A DNA stretch of 64,000 nt from Callaeas wilsoni. Its lineage: Eukaryota; Chordata; Aves; Passeriformes; Callaeidae. The DNA is taken from the NCBI GenBank assembly GCA_013398955.1, contig VWPU01011836.1:1-64000 (forward strand), given 5' to 3'. The notes under the pieces were generated by a model that was not told the DNA's origin, did no database searches, and saw only the letters and a program-made list of their open reading frames with translations. Made by a program: the position numbers and the translations under genes. Position 1 is the stretch's first letter. Every line of letters starts with the position of its first letter. Shown here piece after piece: positions 1-11,719 of the stretch.

Positions 1-65
1 CGTCCCGGCCCGCTCCGGCCCGCTGCAGCCTCCGCGCCCTCCGCTGCCGCCCGCCGCAGCGGGAC

Positions 66-101
66 ATGGCCGAGCGCCGCCCCCCGCCGGCATGGAGCTA
101 G
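66..101 (+). other. upstream ORF 1 (11 codons) in the ABTB2 leader
   Basis: ATG at 66 opens an 11-residue frame (MAERRPPPAWS) that stops at TAG 99-101, in the same frame as the main coding sequence. The context is favourable, with G at -3 and G at +4. It matters only if transcription starts upstream of 66, which the sequence does not show. Confidence 0.45.
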
Positions 102-169
102 CCGGGCCCCCGGGGAGGGCTCCTGCCCGCTGCGCCGCCAATCCTCCCGCGCCGCTCGGCGCTCGCTAG
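92..169 (+). other. upstream ORF 2 (25 codons) in the ABTB2 leader
   Basis: ATG at 92 has G at -3 and G at +4, a strong initiation context, and reads 25 codons rich in Ala, Pro and Gly to TAG at 167-169. It overlaps the end of uORF 1 in another frame and ends 61 bases before the main ATG. If included in the mRNA it could lower translation of the main frame or force reinitiation. The peptide resembles nothing I recognise. Confidence 0.45.
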
Positions 170-230
170 GGATCTGCCCCAGCCTCACCTTTCGCGCTTG
201 TCCAGCCGCTTGGCTTCACCCGTCTTTCCT

Positions 231-1092
231 ATGGCTGGGATATACAGCTCGACTCTGAAGACCCTGGAGGATTTAACTTTGGACTCTGGTTATGGGGCAG
301 GGGATTCCTGCAGGTCCCTTAGTCTCTCTTCCTCCAAGTCCAACTCGCAAGCCTTCACCTCTTCTCAGCACAGAGGCAACTGGTGGTACTACTCGGGCTC
401 CATGAACAGTAGGAATAACAGCTGGGACACCGTGAACACCGTGCTGCCGGAAGACCCCGAGGTCGCGGATATCTTCTCCAAGTGCCCTAAGCTGCCGGAT
501 CTCGAGGAGTACCCCTGGAGCGATGAAGACATCGGCAGAATCCTGCGCAGAGGGAAGGCAGCGGGCCAGGGCAGGAGCTTCTCGCAGGAGGCCGTCCGGC
601 GGCTCTCGCAGCTGCTGCGGCGCGCCCTGGTCAGGGTGGCCCGGGAGGCTCAGCGCCTCAGCGTGATGCACTCCAAGTGCACCCGCTTCGAGGTGCAGAG
701 CGCCGTCAAACTCATCCAGAGCTGGGCCCTGGCCGAGAGCTGCGTCCTGGCCGCTGTCAAGGCGCTCTCGCTGTACAGCATGAGCGCCGGGGACGGGCTG
801 AGGAAAGGCAAGTCGGCCCGCTGCGGCCTCACCTTCTCGGTGGGCAGGTTCTTCAGGTGGATGGTGGACACGAGGATCTCGGTGAGGATCCACGAGTACG
901 CGGCCATCTCCTTAACCGCCTGCATGGAGAACCTGGTGGAGGAGATTAAGGCGAGGGTTTTGGCGAGCCAGAGCCCCGATGGTGCAGGGGAGATCTCGGC
1001 TGAAATCCTGGAGATGGTTATCAACAACGATGCGGAACTTTGGGGAGTGTTGCAACCTTACGAGCACCTCATCTGTGGGAAAAACGCTAATG
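231..1092 (+). CDS. ABTB2: ABTB2 coding exon 1 (partial; N-terminal 287 residues)
   Basis: This is the first coding exon of ankyrin repeat and BTB/POZ domain-containing protein 2 (BPOZ-2). The family is reported to act as an adaptor for CUL3-type ubiquitin ligases. Recognition rests on the N-terminus ([15 protein letters not shown], then a Ser-rich stretch around residues 28-45), the block around [16 protein letters not shown] (65-80), and the highly conserved region 199-287. Two helical stretches, about 117-184 and 199-285, match the histone-fold region known at the N-terminus of ABTB2 and its paralogue ABTB3/BTBD11. The ankyrin repeats and C-terminal BTB domain are absent and must be in later exons. 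The start at 231 was chosen because it begins the family's conserved N-terminus; its context is moderate (C at -3, G at +4). The exon ends after the first base of codon 288, followed by donor GTAAGA at 1093, so the next exon must enter in the matching phase. ABTB3 is the main alternative; the N-terminal residues fit ABTB2 better. Confidence 0.95.
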
Positions 1093-3300
1093 GTAAGATC
1101 CGGCTTTTACAGTCTGTTGCCTTCATACCGGCAAGCTTTACAGTAAAGTCCTCGCTCTCTGTGGACTTGGGGTTTTTCTGGGTTTTCCTTGAATCTGGAC
1201 TGCGTCTTGGTCGTGGTTTGTGTGCGCGTAAAGCAGGCGTGACGGTCCTGCCGGGCAGGAGTGATCCTGCTCTGTTCCCAAGATGTACCAGCTTATAAAA
1301 GGCTGTGGGAAACCAAGCCCTGTTGTCCTAACAAACATCTGACTTTCCACCAGCTGCTGTTTTGAGCGTTTTCTCTCTAACTGGCGTGCAAATATGTTCT
1401 CTGTAACCCTAAGATGAAATGTGCTGTCCAGAAAGTGCCACCGTATCTCTTTTAAACAAAATTTATCTTACAGCGAGTATCATGCAGTTGCATCTTCAAG
1501 ATGCTGTTACCGCGGACAGCCTGGAGAGGGGCAAACAACATTAATTTTTTTTTTCCTTTGCAGTAGTAAAATTCACTTTACGAGCGAAAACTTTGAACTT
1601 CGTGTTGCTCAGACTTCCTTGTAGCTCGGCAGAAACCGCTGGTGTCCTGCCATAAACGAGAGCAGAGTGTGAGGGTGCGGGACGGTGCCTCAGTGATGAG
1701 AATAACACGGTGCGAAGGCACCTACCGCTGTCATTGGTTTGGAAAGCGGAGTTTCCGAACGCTTCAGCAGGTAGAGGAATGTTGGCATCTTCCTCCGGGA
1801 GCGAGGGGCAGTTCGGAAAGGCTTTAAGCCGTGGCAGGTGTGTTAAGGAGCTGCGCTGTTTATTTTGCGTTGTCACACTGAGGAATACCGTCTTTTTCCA
1901 TGGAAAATTGACGGAAACGTCCAGTTTAGAAAAAGTGGTTTGTGTACCACCCACGGTTTCGTGACTTTTGCTGGCCCCTGCTACGGTCGATTATTCCCTG
2001 CTTAACGCGTTTGTGATTTAACTCTATAAAACCGAGGGGCTGGGTCTTTTCAAAAGGGAATCTCATAGGGAGAGAAGTAAAGGAGCTGTTTTGATTTGAG
2101 GGGGGAAAAAACCTTTGAGATCGTCAGAGATGGGCTGACTCACCTCCTCCTCCCTGGGTGCATTGATTTCCTGCAGCTTTCCTGTGCCCGAGCAATTCCG
2201 TGATTCACATCACGAGGAGGTGACTGCAGTGGGTTGTCCCCACTGGGTCAGCATTACTGAACATTTGTCAAACAAACGTGCAGAGCCCTCGGGGTGTTCT
2301 CTTGGCTCCGGTTCAAGGCGTAACTGGAAGTTTAGAAGTCAAACACAGACTTCTAACTACAGGCTCCTGGATGATTAGAGAGGTACGAGGATGCCGTGTT
2401 TGCCAAAACACTTGTCATTCTTCATTTATCACGGGAGTGTTTGTTTGTCACCAGCTGCGAGAAGAGGACTTGTTTCCCCTCGTTTGTTCCGTATTTGGGA
2501 ACCTGGAGTAAAATATTTTGGTTCTGCAAACCGAAACGTTCGTTTCAGCTCTTCTCTGCTCAGTGCTTCTGCCACGCAGCTTCTGTGCGTAAAGGGAAAA
2601 GTTGGACCCTCACAGAGCTGCTTTCTTTCTTTTTTTTTTCTTTTAAAATCTATTTCTTCAGAGAAATCTCCTTGGAAAAACTGCCGTGAATGAATGGATG
2701 CTGGTGCTGAATGGGAAGAAGGGCGAGTGTGCAGGGAAATGCTTATAAATATTCAGAGCACCAAATGGTCAGTTCTGATAACGCTGCCGCACAGTGGAAA
2801 GCCAAGCAGTCAGTGGCCACAGAAGGATTGGCTTCTGTTGCCTCTTTTGTTGTTCCTGCCTTTCAGATCGATACTGTCAATAATTGAATGCATTTTTTAA
2901 GTCTGGAAATTGAATAAAACCGCACATGAAGGCATCCTGTGATTTCCTGTGACAGTCTGTCACTGGTGTTTTACCTGACACAAGTCAGTGAATCCCCTAA
3001 ATGGCTTTTCTTGCAGTTGGAAGGCCACAAATGGTTTTATATGGATGCAAAAAAGCTCGAAATAACTTCTCTATTCTTCTCCCTGTAGGAATTGTAAATG
3101 AGTAGTATTCACACATCATTCTGTGCAGTGCTTACAAATGATCTTGCCTTTTACATTAATTTAAATCTGAAGTAGATCTGGCAGTGAAAGAACTGGATTT
3201 ATTCCTGTTTAAGGAACAGGGAAACTTGCTTTACTGTCACTTTTGTTTCTTTTCTCGTAAGAGCATTTAGTGGAGCACTCATAAATTGCCAACTTGGGGG
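1093..3300. other. proximal intron, no gene seen
   Basis: The exon frame stays open past the donor to a TAA at 1296-1298, which would add 68 unrelated residues if the intron were retained. A perfect TATA-box-like TATAAAAGG lies at 1294-1302. An AATAAA with GT-rich sequence after it is at 2913-2918, a possible intronic polyadenylation site. I see no repeat family and no convincing coding region. Confidence 0.5.
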
Positions 3301-3320
3301 GTGTGTATGTGTGTGTGTGT
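3301..3320. repeat. (GT)n microsatellite
   Basis: Alternating GT, interrupted once by an A, directly after a run of G. Confidence 0.9.
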
Positions 3321-4536
3321 TCGGGTTTTGTTTTATAGCCCTGAGTTTGATGTCAGAGATAAAAAGCACTTAGAGGTTCAGTTCTAACTCCAGTCAAGCA
3401 TTGTAATCCCTGGATGAAATCCATGGCGCTGTCCCGTGCAGAAGATGCACGGGATTATCATAATGGACATTTCTGGCGTTATGATCTATTGAATACCGTT
3501 TTCATTATTAGATCAGGACAGCCTGCTGCTTTGGAGTCCAAGAAACGGTAAGTAAATACGTAAATCTTCCTAAATTCTCGTGAGACTGAGGTTTAGACCT
3601 GTATTTCTTCAGTGACTAATCTCCCATCAAAGACCACAGTCCAGTCACTGGTCTTGGAAGCTTTGGAGGCTGAAAGAGCAATACTGTGCATTACAGCAAA
3701 TGGGTTTTAATCAACACCTGCTGTGTGAAGGGTAAAGTTTAAAACTCTCTAAATGCTTAAGGGGGAATTTTAATATTATTTTTAAATAAATAACAATTTG
3801 TGGCTTGCTTGTTTATTTGCCCTTTCTGTGAAGCTGCTCTTTAATCAACTTTTTTGCTGCTTCTGTGAGCCATTCTCTGCCCTCAGTGTGAGTTTTGTGC
3901 TTGGGACTCGGTGTCTCTGCCTTGGAAGGAGGAGCAATGACCTGAGCCTGTGGCCCCGAGGAGTTCTGCCGGTCTCTGGGTGTGTTAATGCCTCCAAGGA
4001 TAAGGCCTTTTTAGGCAGAGCCCAGGTGGGATGTTGCAAAAATGGTGCAGTGCCGGAAAGAAAATGAAAAAATGATAAGCAGCTACTGAAGAACGTAGCT
4101 AGTGGAAGGTAAAACAAGTGGGAATTGGAGTACATGTTCTGTTTTCTGTTTTTAATTACATGGACATATATATGCAGTGGTAGAGAATGCACCCAGTGGT
4201 TTCACAGAGATTTTGAGACATGCTAATTTGGAATATTGGAGTCTATTAATTTAAAATGCTTGAGAGAGAGAAGTTGAAATCTGAACTTACCTTGGGAATG
4301 TGATTTTTACTCGATCTGCCTATGTTTGATGCACGGTTCTTTAGACTCTGAGCTGTCAGCACAGCAAATACATTGTGATATTATTGCCCTGCTAATTACA
4401 GCACTTGGGTTGTACGGAGCTCTCTGGTTATGGCCAGGCACTCCTGTGTCTGCCAGTCCACCTGCTGTGCTGTTTAATGCATCAGCACATCCTGGTGCTC
4501 TGGAGATGGAAGTGTTGACAGATGTTTTGCCAAAGG

Positions 4537-4550
4537 AAAAAAAAAAAAAA
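4537..4550. repeat. A14 homopolymer followed by a GA-rich tract
   Basis: Fourteen consecutive A, then a purine-only stretch to about 4565. It may be length-variable. Confidence 0.85.
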
Positions 4551-6569
4551 GGAGAGGGGGAGGGGTTGGAATTTAACTTGATAATGCTGGTTCTTCGTGT
4601 ACCTCTTAGCCCAAACACTTGAAGTTCTCCCTGGGTGAACTAATCCACAAATGAGTCTTGTGCCTTGCTCAGCTGAGGAGGAGGAGGAGAAATAGGGTCT
4701 GAAATAATTCCACTTGTGTTTTGAGGTGTTTTTCTTAGAAAAAGGTTGAGGGGGGAAATGTGTAACCTTTCCTCGCAGTGTGAAGGAGTGGTTTGGACTC
4801 TATAAAATTAAACAAGGCATGAATTTTCTTCTCTCTAATAGCAAACACTGACAAACCTTATCAAACATCAAACATGGGCTTAGCGCACTCTGTCACCAAC
4901 CCTGTGTTCTTCTCTATTTCACACTGCACTAATACAGGTTAAGAATTATAGCCAATTTTAACAGAGGATTCTTTAGAGCTGTGCCATGAGGAAAATTCCT
5001 TTTTATACCTGTCATGTGGTCTGAAATAACTTTTTTATTTCTGCATAGTCATGGTACTGTATTGAAATGCAGCATGGGGGGGAAAAAAATGACATTTCAA
5101 TAAGCAGAATGTCCTTTTGTTGTCTGAGCTGAACAAACTGGTGTGCTCATCAAGAGCCTCATCAATTTTAATAAGCTATCAGCTCTGCAAGTCTTCAGGA
5201 AAGCACTGTGTGGTGGAAGGGGGGCATTTTGGGGAAAAGAGCTGCAAATGCAACCAATAAAGGAAACTGAGGGGAAATACGAGGCTCATATGGTGGTACA
5301 GCAGGTGGCTTGCAAATTGTTTCAGAAAAAAACAGTCAGATAACTCTGGCTGCTGTGTTACCTTGTCTGAAGCAGGAGTTTGGAGCAATTTTGGGGATTC
5401 CTGGGCAGGAATTTGGTGACTTATTTACACATTTCCATGCTGGATGAGCTGCTTGTAGCTATGATCCTGTTCCAGCTACGGCTTCATTCACCTCTGGAGC
5501 CCCAGCACACCTCGTGTGCTTCTACTCCTGTGCAGCCAAGAGCTTGGATTTCTATCCACAAACCCACAGGGACAAATTCTTTAAGCCTAAATCTTAATAC
5601 TTATACACACATGCTCACCTCTCCTACAAAAAAACAGAGCACCAGGCGCATCTCTGCGGATGTTTGTTTTTAATTGTGCACCTTTTGTTAAAGTACAGAG
5701 CAAGTAAGGCTAGCCTGCCTATTTTTTTTCCACTTTACTGTGTGTCTATATATAATATAGTTAGGTTTTTTTAGTTATAGGAAAGAAAAATTAATGAAGT
5801 AATGATGCTGTCTGAAATTAATCCTTCACGTTGCTGGTACTGCCCCATGGCAATAAAATTTGTGTCCTTTCAGTAAAATTGGTTAAAGAGCAAGTGCTGG
5901 AATCCCTCTCGCTACCAGCAGCAAATGCTGCTGGTATTTGGATTTTTGGTGGAATCGGTGCTGGTGGCAACTTCACCCTGTGAAACAGAGGAGTTGTTTC
6001 TCTCAGAGAGAAAACTCTGTGGCCTCTTATGTCAAGGCTGAAATCTCTTGGTACTGCTAAAGTTTGAACCGAGCAAATACTGTTGGGGTCAGGACAGAAT
6101 TTTATCCCTGAGTGACAACAGAGTTTTGGTGTTTGGCTCATTGATTAATTGATTTTCCAGGTGAAAAATAAAGCTGCTTTAGCCCAAAGATTAGCAGTGA
6201 ACACCTGTGCAGTACCTGGGGTGCTCTTACATGGTATTTTGTGTGTGTATGTCAGCAGAAAATGAGGAATGAGCTCTGAGTGTTTGTGTTATGAGTAATA
6301 AAATACAGCGTGTCTGATGTACGTGTCTTCTGATATTGAAATAACCGGAATTAAATTGGAGATCTTGCAGCTGATTTTGCTGGACTGAGCCACCAGAGTG
6401 GGGTTTTTTCCTCATGTACCCCATCTCATTTCTTAAGTGATTTGAAACCCCAGCTCACCTGATCAAGGGAGAGTTGCTGGTTGTCAATCAACTTCCATAA
6501 CTGATCTATAGCATTATGGATATCCTCCTTTTCTTGACACCAGCACTCATCCAGAGCATGGATGTCATG

Positions 6570-6585
6570 TATATATATATATATT
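6570..6585. repeat. (TA)n microsatellite
   Basis: Short uninterrupted alternating TA run. Confidence 0.85.
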
Positions 6586-7944
6586 TTGGCTGTTTTGACA
6601 TCTTAATCCTCCCGAATTTGGGGTTATTCCAAAACTAACTGCAGTAGTAACAAAGGGTAGCGGCGAATTTTGAATAAATTTTGTTTTGATAATGGGGTTG
6701 AGATGAAACATCTTGTTGCGCTGAAAAATCTTGTTTGGGTAGTAATGTTATTGCAATGTTTTCATGTTGTAATAATTTATTTCTGCTGATGTACATCACG
6801 TGATTCAATTACTCCAGTTAATGGTCCATTTAGGGCTTTCTTCATCTGTTTGATTTTTCTGTCCCTTTCCCCAGCTTGCTTTTGTAATGGATGGGTCTGC
6901 AGCAACTCAAAGGAAATGTTTCAGTTTATGAAGTCCTCTGTTGCAGGAAACATAAGTAAAGTACTGGAAACACTTATTACAATAGACTGTAAAATTCACT
7001 TACTAAACAATTACCAAGTTGCAGAGGAGGATGGGTGAGGACTCAAACATTTAATTAACTTCACAGAGAGCCGAAGCTCAAAAGTGCCCTCTTGCACTTG
7101 GGAACGGAAACCCAAAATCTTGCTGAAGGAGAAGTAAGTTGTTAAAACCTCATTTTACAGCAATGCAAGAAAATGGAATAAGGCCAGAAGTAGTATTAAT
7201 CCTGGGATTTTCACTAAATTCGCATGTTGTCCTTTCTTAAAGGCTAACGCATTTTACATTTTACTTTTTCTTGAGTAATTTGTCTGTTGTTCCAGCAGAA
7301 TTCAGCAGAAGAGAAACAGAGGCTTGTAAACACAGTAAACCCACTGGATACTCTACAGTGCCCAGTAAATCTCTCAGCTGTCTTAATTTTTCTGAATGTT
7401 TGGAAAAGAGATGAAAATAGCTCTCCATTTCCATCTGAGCTCTCATTTTGCGTTTGGTCAGGGCTGAGCGTTTCAAGTCAGTGTGTGTGTTCCTTATTTA
7501 TAAACATTTCCCATTGTTGCAAGCTCAGGATTTTGCAAACTGGACATTAAGGAAAATCTCTCTCCCTGATGAAGCTTTGCCCCACCAGTAGACAGCAGGA
7601 GGAAATATCCATTTGCTCACGTTGAGCTATGAGAATTCAGGCTGATGCACAAAAGGATAAAACCAATAATTCCTGGTGCTCTTCTTGTTTTAATGGGATT
7701 GATTTCGTGGTGTTCTGAACCTAAGTGCCTAACATGACATGTGATTAAATCCAAAAAACCCTGAGGCAACAGTAACTCCAGGACAGTGGTGGCTCCTTCA
7801 AAGTACTTCAACAGAACTCTTGATTCTTTTCCATAGAGATGAGCAGCTACATTAAACCAAACAAATACATGTATATTTATTACTGGTGGGCCTTGTTGAG
7901 AGCATGAGCCAGTTTAAGGGGTCCAAGTTGTGGATTTTTTATGT

Positions 7945-7985
7945 CATACCAGGTTGGAAGGGACCCGAAGGATCCCCTTTCAGCC
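7945..7985 (-). mobile_element. possible tiny CR1 3'-end relic
   Basis: The plus strand reads AGGTTGGAAGGGACC followed by a GATCC-like stretch, the reverse complement of the usual CR1 3'-end motif. Only about 40 bases can be matched, so this could be chance. Confidence 0.4.
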
Positions 7986-8089
7986 ACATGAGCCAGGAGA
8001 GCCTTTGAAGTGGAGTTGCCCTGTTTGCACTGCAGGACTTGTCCCAAGAAAGCAATAATAGAAAGAGGAAAGGATTGTTCCTTCCACCC

Positions 8090-8345
8090 CAACACCTGCA
8101 GACCTTCCTTTGGCCTCGGGTCACGGGCCAGGCAGGATCTGCGAGCTCGGCCTGCTCCTTGGGAAGGATCTGGAGGCAGCAGGTGGCCTGGCGAGCTCGG
8201 CGAGGCAGCGAGGAGAGGCCGGCGATGGGCAGGGCATGGCCGAGATGCTTTTGCCACCCCCTGATTCAGGTGTGTGCCTGCAGCCTGCCAGGGTGGTGGC
8301 TGCACTTCTGCGAGCTTGGGGTGTGTGGGGTGGAATTCCTAGCGT
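8090..8345. other. GC-rich intronic pocket
   Basis: About 250 bases are clearly richer in GC than their surroundings. The 10-mer GCGAGCTCGG occurs twice, at 8141 and 8191, exactly 50 bases apart, each a short distance after GGATCTG. All the open frames here are short and mutually overlapping, with no known domain, so I do not call a gene. It could be a regulatory element or drift toward high GC. Confidence 0.4.
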
Positions 8346-11300
8346 GAATCTGGGGAAAAGGGATGATGTGGCTGCTGTGCTCTTCAGGAGGGGACACCAA
8401 GGATAGAGTTAAATGGAATTCCGAGCTATCCTTGTCTATTAAAACCTACCTATGTGATACTGGCAGGTGAAAGCCTCTTAGAATTGTAAACTTCCTCCTC
8501 ATCTCCTCAAAACCCGTTCCTAAGGATGTGGTTCCTAGTCCAGCTGATGCTGCTTGAGCAGTTGTTGGGATTGGTCTGCCGTGATCTCACAGGAAGCATT
8601 TCTCTGAAATTGCCGCTGAGCAGAGCCGAGGTGCTGGGCTGCAGCCTGGGAGCATCGTTTAATGGGGTCTCAGGGATCGTCTGGTGCTCTTTGTGTGGCT
8701 TTCACCCAGACACTCAGAGGTCAGTTGTACGCCTGAGCACTTGTCAGCCTTGTTCTGGTTGTTCAGTTCTTACACCTGGACCGTCTCTTTTTTAAAAACC
8801 TGTTTGATGTTCACATCGTGTTGTACTTGACCTGCTTCGAGTCTGAATTGAGCAAAATGCCAGAGCAGTCTGTCACGAGGCTGCATTCGGCTGTCCCTGT
8901 CCAAAAATTAAAAAGCCTGACATAAGCAGAAAAAAAAAAGGAGGAAAACGTGCTTAAACAATTCCTGTAGTTTTCGTGTAGTGACACTAAAATGCTTGAG
9001 ATGATGAAGAGTGTTTGTGGTAGAATCCTGGGATAGAGACAAAGAACTGAAGCCAAATAAACATTTCAGAGCAACTTTTCAGTTTGTGGGTGTAGATTTA
9101 TAACAACTGATAAACTCGCTGCGGGGCTGTGCAAGATCAAAGTAAAAGTTGTTTATGATATTTTGGGCATGAGAGGAAAGGAACACTATAGAAGACATAA
9201 TCTGCTTGTCCTGTTCTTCAGTGTTTATAACATCACAGTCCGTGTTGGAGACTTCTGTTGCTTTAATTTCTATCCCAATCTGGAGTCTCTTGCCTGGGAC
9301 CTGGAGAATAAAGAAGAAAATTCAACTGTGTTTATGCTGGGACTTATACATTAAAGAGATAAGGATGCAGAGGCATAATCATCTATTACTTTTTGATCCC
9401 ATATAGCTCTGCATTTTTTCCTGATTAATTCCAAGATGACAGTGAATAGATTTTCTTCCAATATTTACATTTTATTGTTTGTGAATAAAGCACACTACTA
9501 TTTGAGCTGAAGGACAAGAGCTGAATATTGGCAAACAGTTAAAGTAGGGAATTAGGCCAGTTTTGCCTCATACTCTTTCTACAAACTGTTTGGGTTTTTG
9601 ATGTTTTACTAGAATTTAGTGTCAGTTCCTTGTTTGTTTTGTTTACATGACTACTCAGTACCCCAGGCACCACTGACCCATGTCAGGTGAAAGCAAAAAC
9701 CAGGGGTTTGAGCTGCTTTTAGGCAGTTCACTCATCTTTATCTTTGATTCCTCTTACAAATAGTTGTGAGGTTCCTTTTTTACTACTTTTTCCAGTTCTG
9801 TGCAATTTCCTGAGATAACACCACAGGCCTAACCAAAACCTTAGGGATGGATGTTTGTTGTAATAATAGGAGAGGTAGCATATAATGAAATGTATTTCCT
9901 CTGTGGGGGTGGATATAAGTTCTGTTTAATTGCGCATTGAATTTCTGCTCTTTGGTTGAATGTTATCTTCATTCCAGCCCCCTACCCCGTTTTGTGCTCA
10001 GCTTGCACTGGCGACTTTGTTTAGTCTAGAGATCATAAAAATTTCTCCAGAGCTGCATTGATACAGTTTTATTATGATCTTAGCATGGTTTCTGGTACTT
10101 TTAAGCTGTTATATCAATTTTATAACGCGTCTGTGGATATTTGCACTGCAGGGACAGTTGGACTTTGAGGAGAGGGAAGAAGGTGAAGAACTATAACAAT
10201 AGCAACCAATTCGTAATCTTTACTGTTGTTTTTAATAAACCATCTCATTCTATTGTCAATGTAGAAAAGCTTTTAAAGCTTTTTTTTCCCCCGGGAAGTG
10301 TCATGAAAATTTCTGTTATGCTTAGTCAGCATGTGCTGAAATTTTGGCTTGAATGAGTAGGAGTTTTGTTCGAACCTGAAGTACGATCCGGAGATTTGTC
10401 AGAGTTGTTCTCAATGGCCTGCTACTGAAAGCAGCTCAGAATCCTCGTGGGAAGTGCTGCTTACCTCGAAGTTTAACCTCACTGCAGCCCAAGGAATAAT
10501 TTCCATTTGATTTAATGGATATTTGATCACTTTTTGCTTATCAGAAAAGACTGGATCCTTTCTGAAGCAGTTGCCTGGGTTCGAAATTGCTTGGATTAAG
10601 GCCACGTGTTTGTCTGAGGTGGTTTTGTTTTAGTACTTTGTAATAAACTTAAGGGATTTACACCTTGAGGTGGGAGAAGCTTTGGCTTTGGTGGCCATTC
10701 CTTCCGTGGAAAACCTGGATGGGGAGATTTAAAGCATCCGTGCCCTGAGGTAGTTTTGCAGCTGTGCTGGTGAGTGCAGTGTGTTTTTGTGAATATTATT
10801 CCTTTGGAAAAGTGTGTGCATCCTCCAGCTCCATCCTCTCAAGGCAATGCCAGGTGCAGTGTCTCTTATTAAAGCCACTCGAGGAAGATTCACGCTCAAC
10901 ATTTCTCGGTGGAAAGCAACCTTGGGATTGTTTCTGGCACTTTTTCCCTGTGTGTAATTCCGTGGCTCACGCTTTTGGTGCAGACATGTGGAAATGCAGC
11001 TTTCACCGTAGGTTATTTTGTGGGATATGTGCTGTATATCCATAAATGTGGGCAGGGAGCTGTCTTGCTTTGTTTTCAGACAGCTGGGGTGACCTGTGAC
11101 CTGCTGGAATTGAGCGATAAAACTCTCGTGATTTTCCTGTACCTCCACAGCAGTTGGGAATATTCAGAATTCTCCTGCTACAGTGTGATGATGTATATGC
11201 AGGGCTGCGTGATTGTGGTTTTTCACGTTCACTGCAGAAGGCCAGAGCTCCCCTAAGGCAAGCACAATTTATAAATGAAAATGAATATAATTTATTAGCG

Positions 11301-11570
11301 TGCAGGTAACTCTTGCCACGCAGCCTTAGATAATGCCGAAGCTGTGGCAGAAGATACGGAGCTGGCACGGGGCATTTGGCCTTGCACCATCTGCAAAGCC
11401 TGCACTCCAATTTTCTGCTGTTGCCATGGGCTGCAGACTCAGACAGGAAATCATGGTAGGATGGGAAAGGGTCCAAAGTACACACAGCCAGTATAAGGTT
11501 TGCAGCTAAAAGAGTTTCAGAGAACAGGCTATCTGTTCTGCTCCCCAGGCAGGGCGAAGTAAAGCTGCCT
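8346..11570. other. intron, unique sequence, no gene seen
   Basis: AT-leaning unique sequence. Between 10265 and 10290, AAGCTTT occurs twice in a near-palindromic arrangement ahead of a T/C run. The longest open frame nearby (minus strand 11003-11596) shows no family resemblance. I see no transposon. Confidence 0.5.
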
Positions 11571-11589
11571 TGTGCGCGCGCGCCCGCGC
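11571..11589. repeat. (CG)n alternating purine-pyrimidine tract
   Basis: TGTGCGCGCGCGC followed by CCGCGCA. It is unusual in an otherwise CpG-poor intron and of a type able to adopt Z-DNA. Confidence 0.75.
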
Positions 11590-11719
11590 ACTTCAAATGT
11601 CTTTTTATATTTTACACCCTCCTTTTTTTTTAAAAAGCTTGAATTTTTTCCGCGTCAAGTAACGTGCATAACTTCAAATGATCCATTTATGTGCGAGGAG
11701 CCCGATTCAGCCCTCGCTT

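Larger units (their letters stand above)
1..230 (+). promoter_or_regulatory. ABTB2: CpG-rich promoter / 5' leader of ABTB2
   Basis: The first 230 bases are very GC-rich and dense in CpG, unlike the AT-leaning sequence after about 1300, as expected for a CpG-island promoter. A CCAAT box is at 138-142. No TATA box is visible before the start codon. The transcription start cannot be placed, so how much of this is promoter and how much 5' UTR is unknown. The reading frame of the main start stays open upstream back to a TAG at 99-101, but no in-frame ATG lies in that open stretch, so the ATG at 231 is the natural start. Confidence 0.8.
3321..7944. other. intron, largely unique sequence, no gene seen
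   Basis: This is AT-leaning unique sequence with many short open frames, none over about 110 codons and none with recognisable domains. It contains a 14-base A run at 4537-4550 followed by a purine-rich GGAGAGGGGG tract, and an AT dinucleotide run at 6570-6585. I see no mobile element. Confidence 0.5.

Noticed and set aside
273..893. 206-codon minus-strand open frame opposite ABTB2 exon 1
   Set aside because: It is the antisense of a GC-rich, conserved coding exon. The predicted protein is rich in Pro, Arg and His and has no family pattern.
4326..4622. 98-codon plus-strand frame with a hydrophobic stretch
   Set aside because: It overlaps an equally long opposite-strand frame and runs through an A14 homopolymer; no family resemblance.
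10555..10585. tRNA B-box-like GGGTTCGAAAT
   Set aside because: No A box at the right distance and no cloverleaf arms can be drawn; the same holds for the similar motifs near 19690 and 41885.
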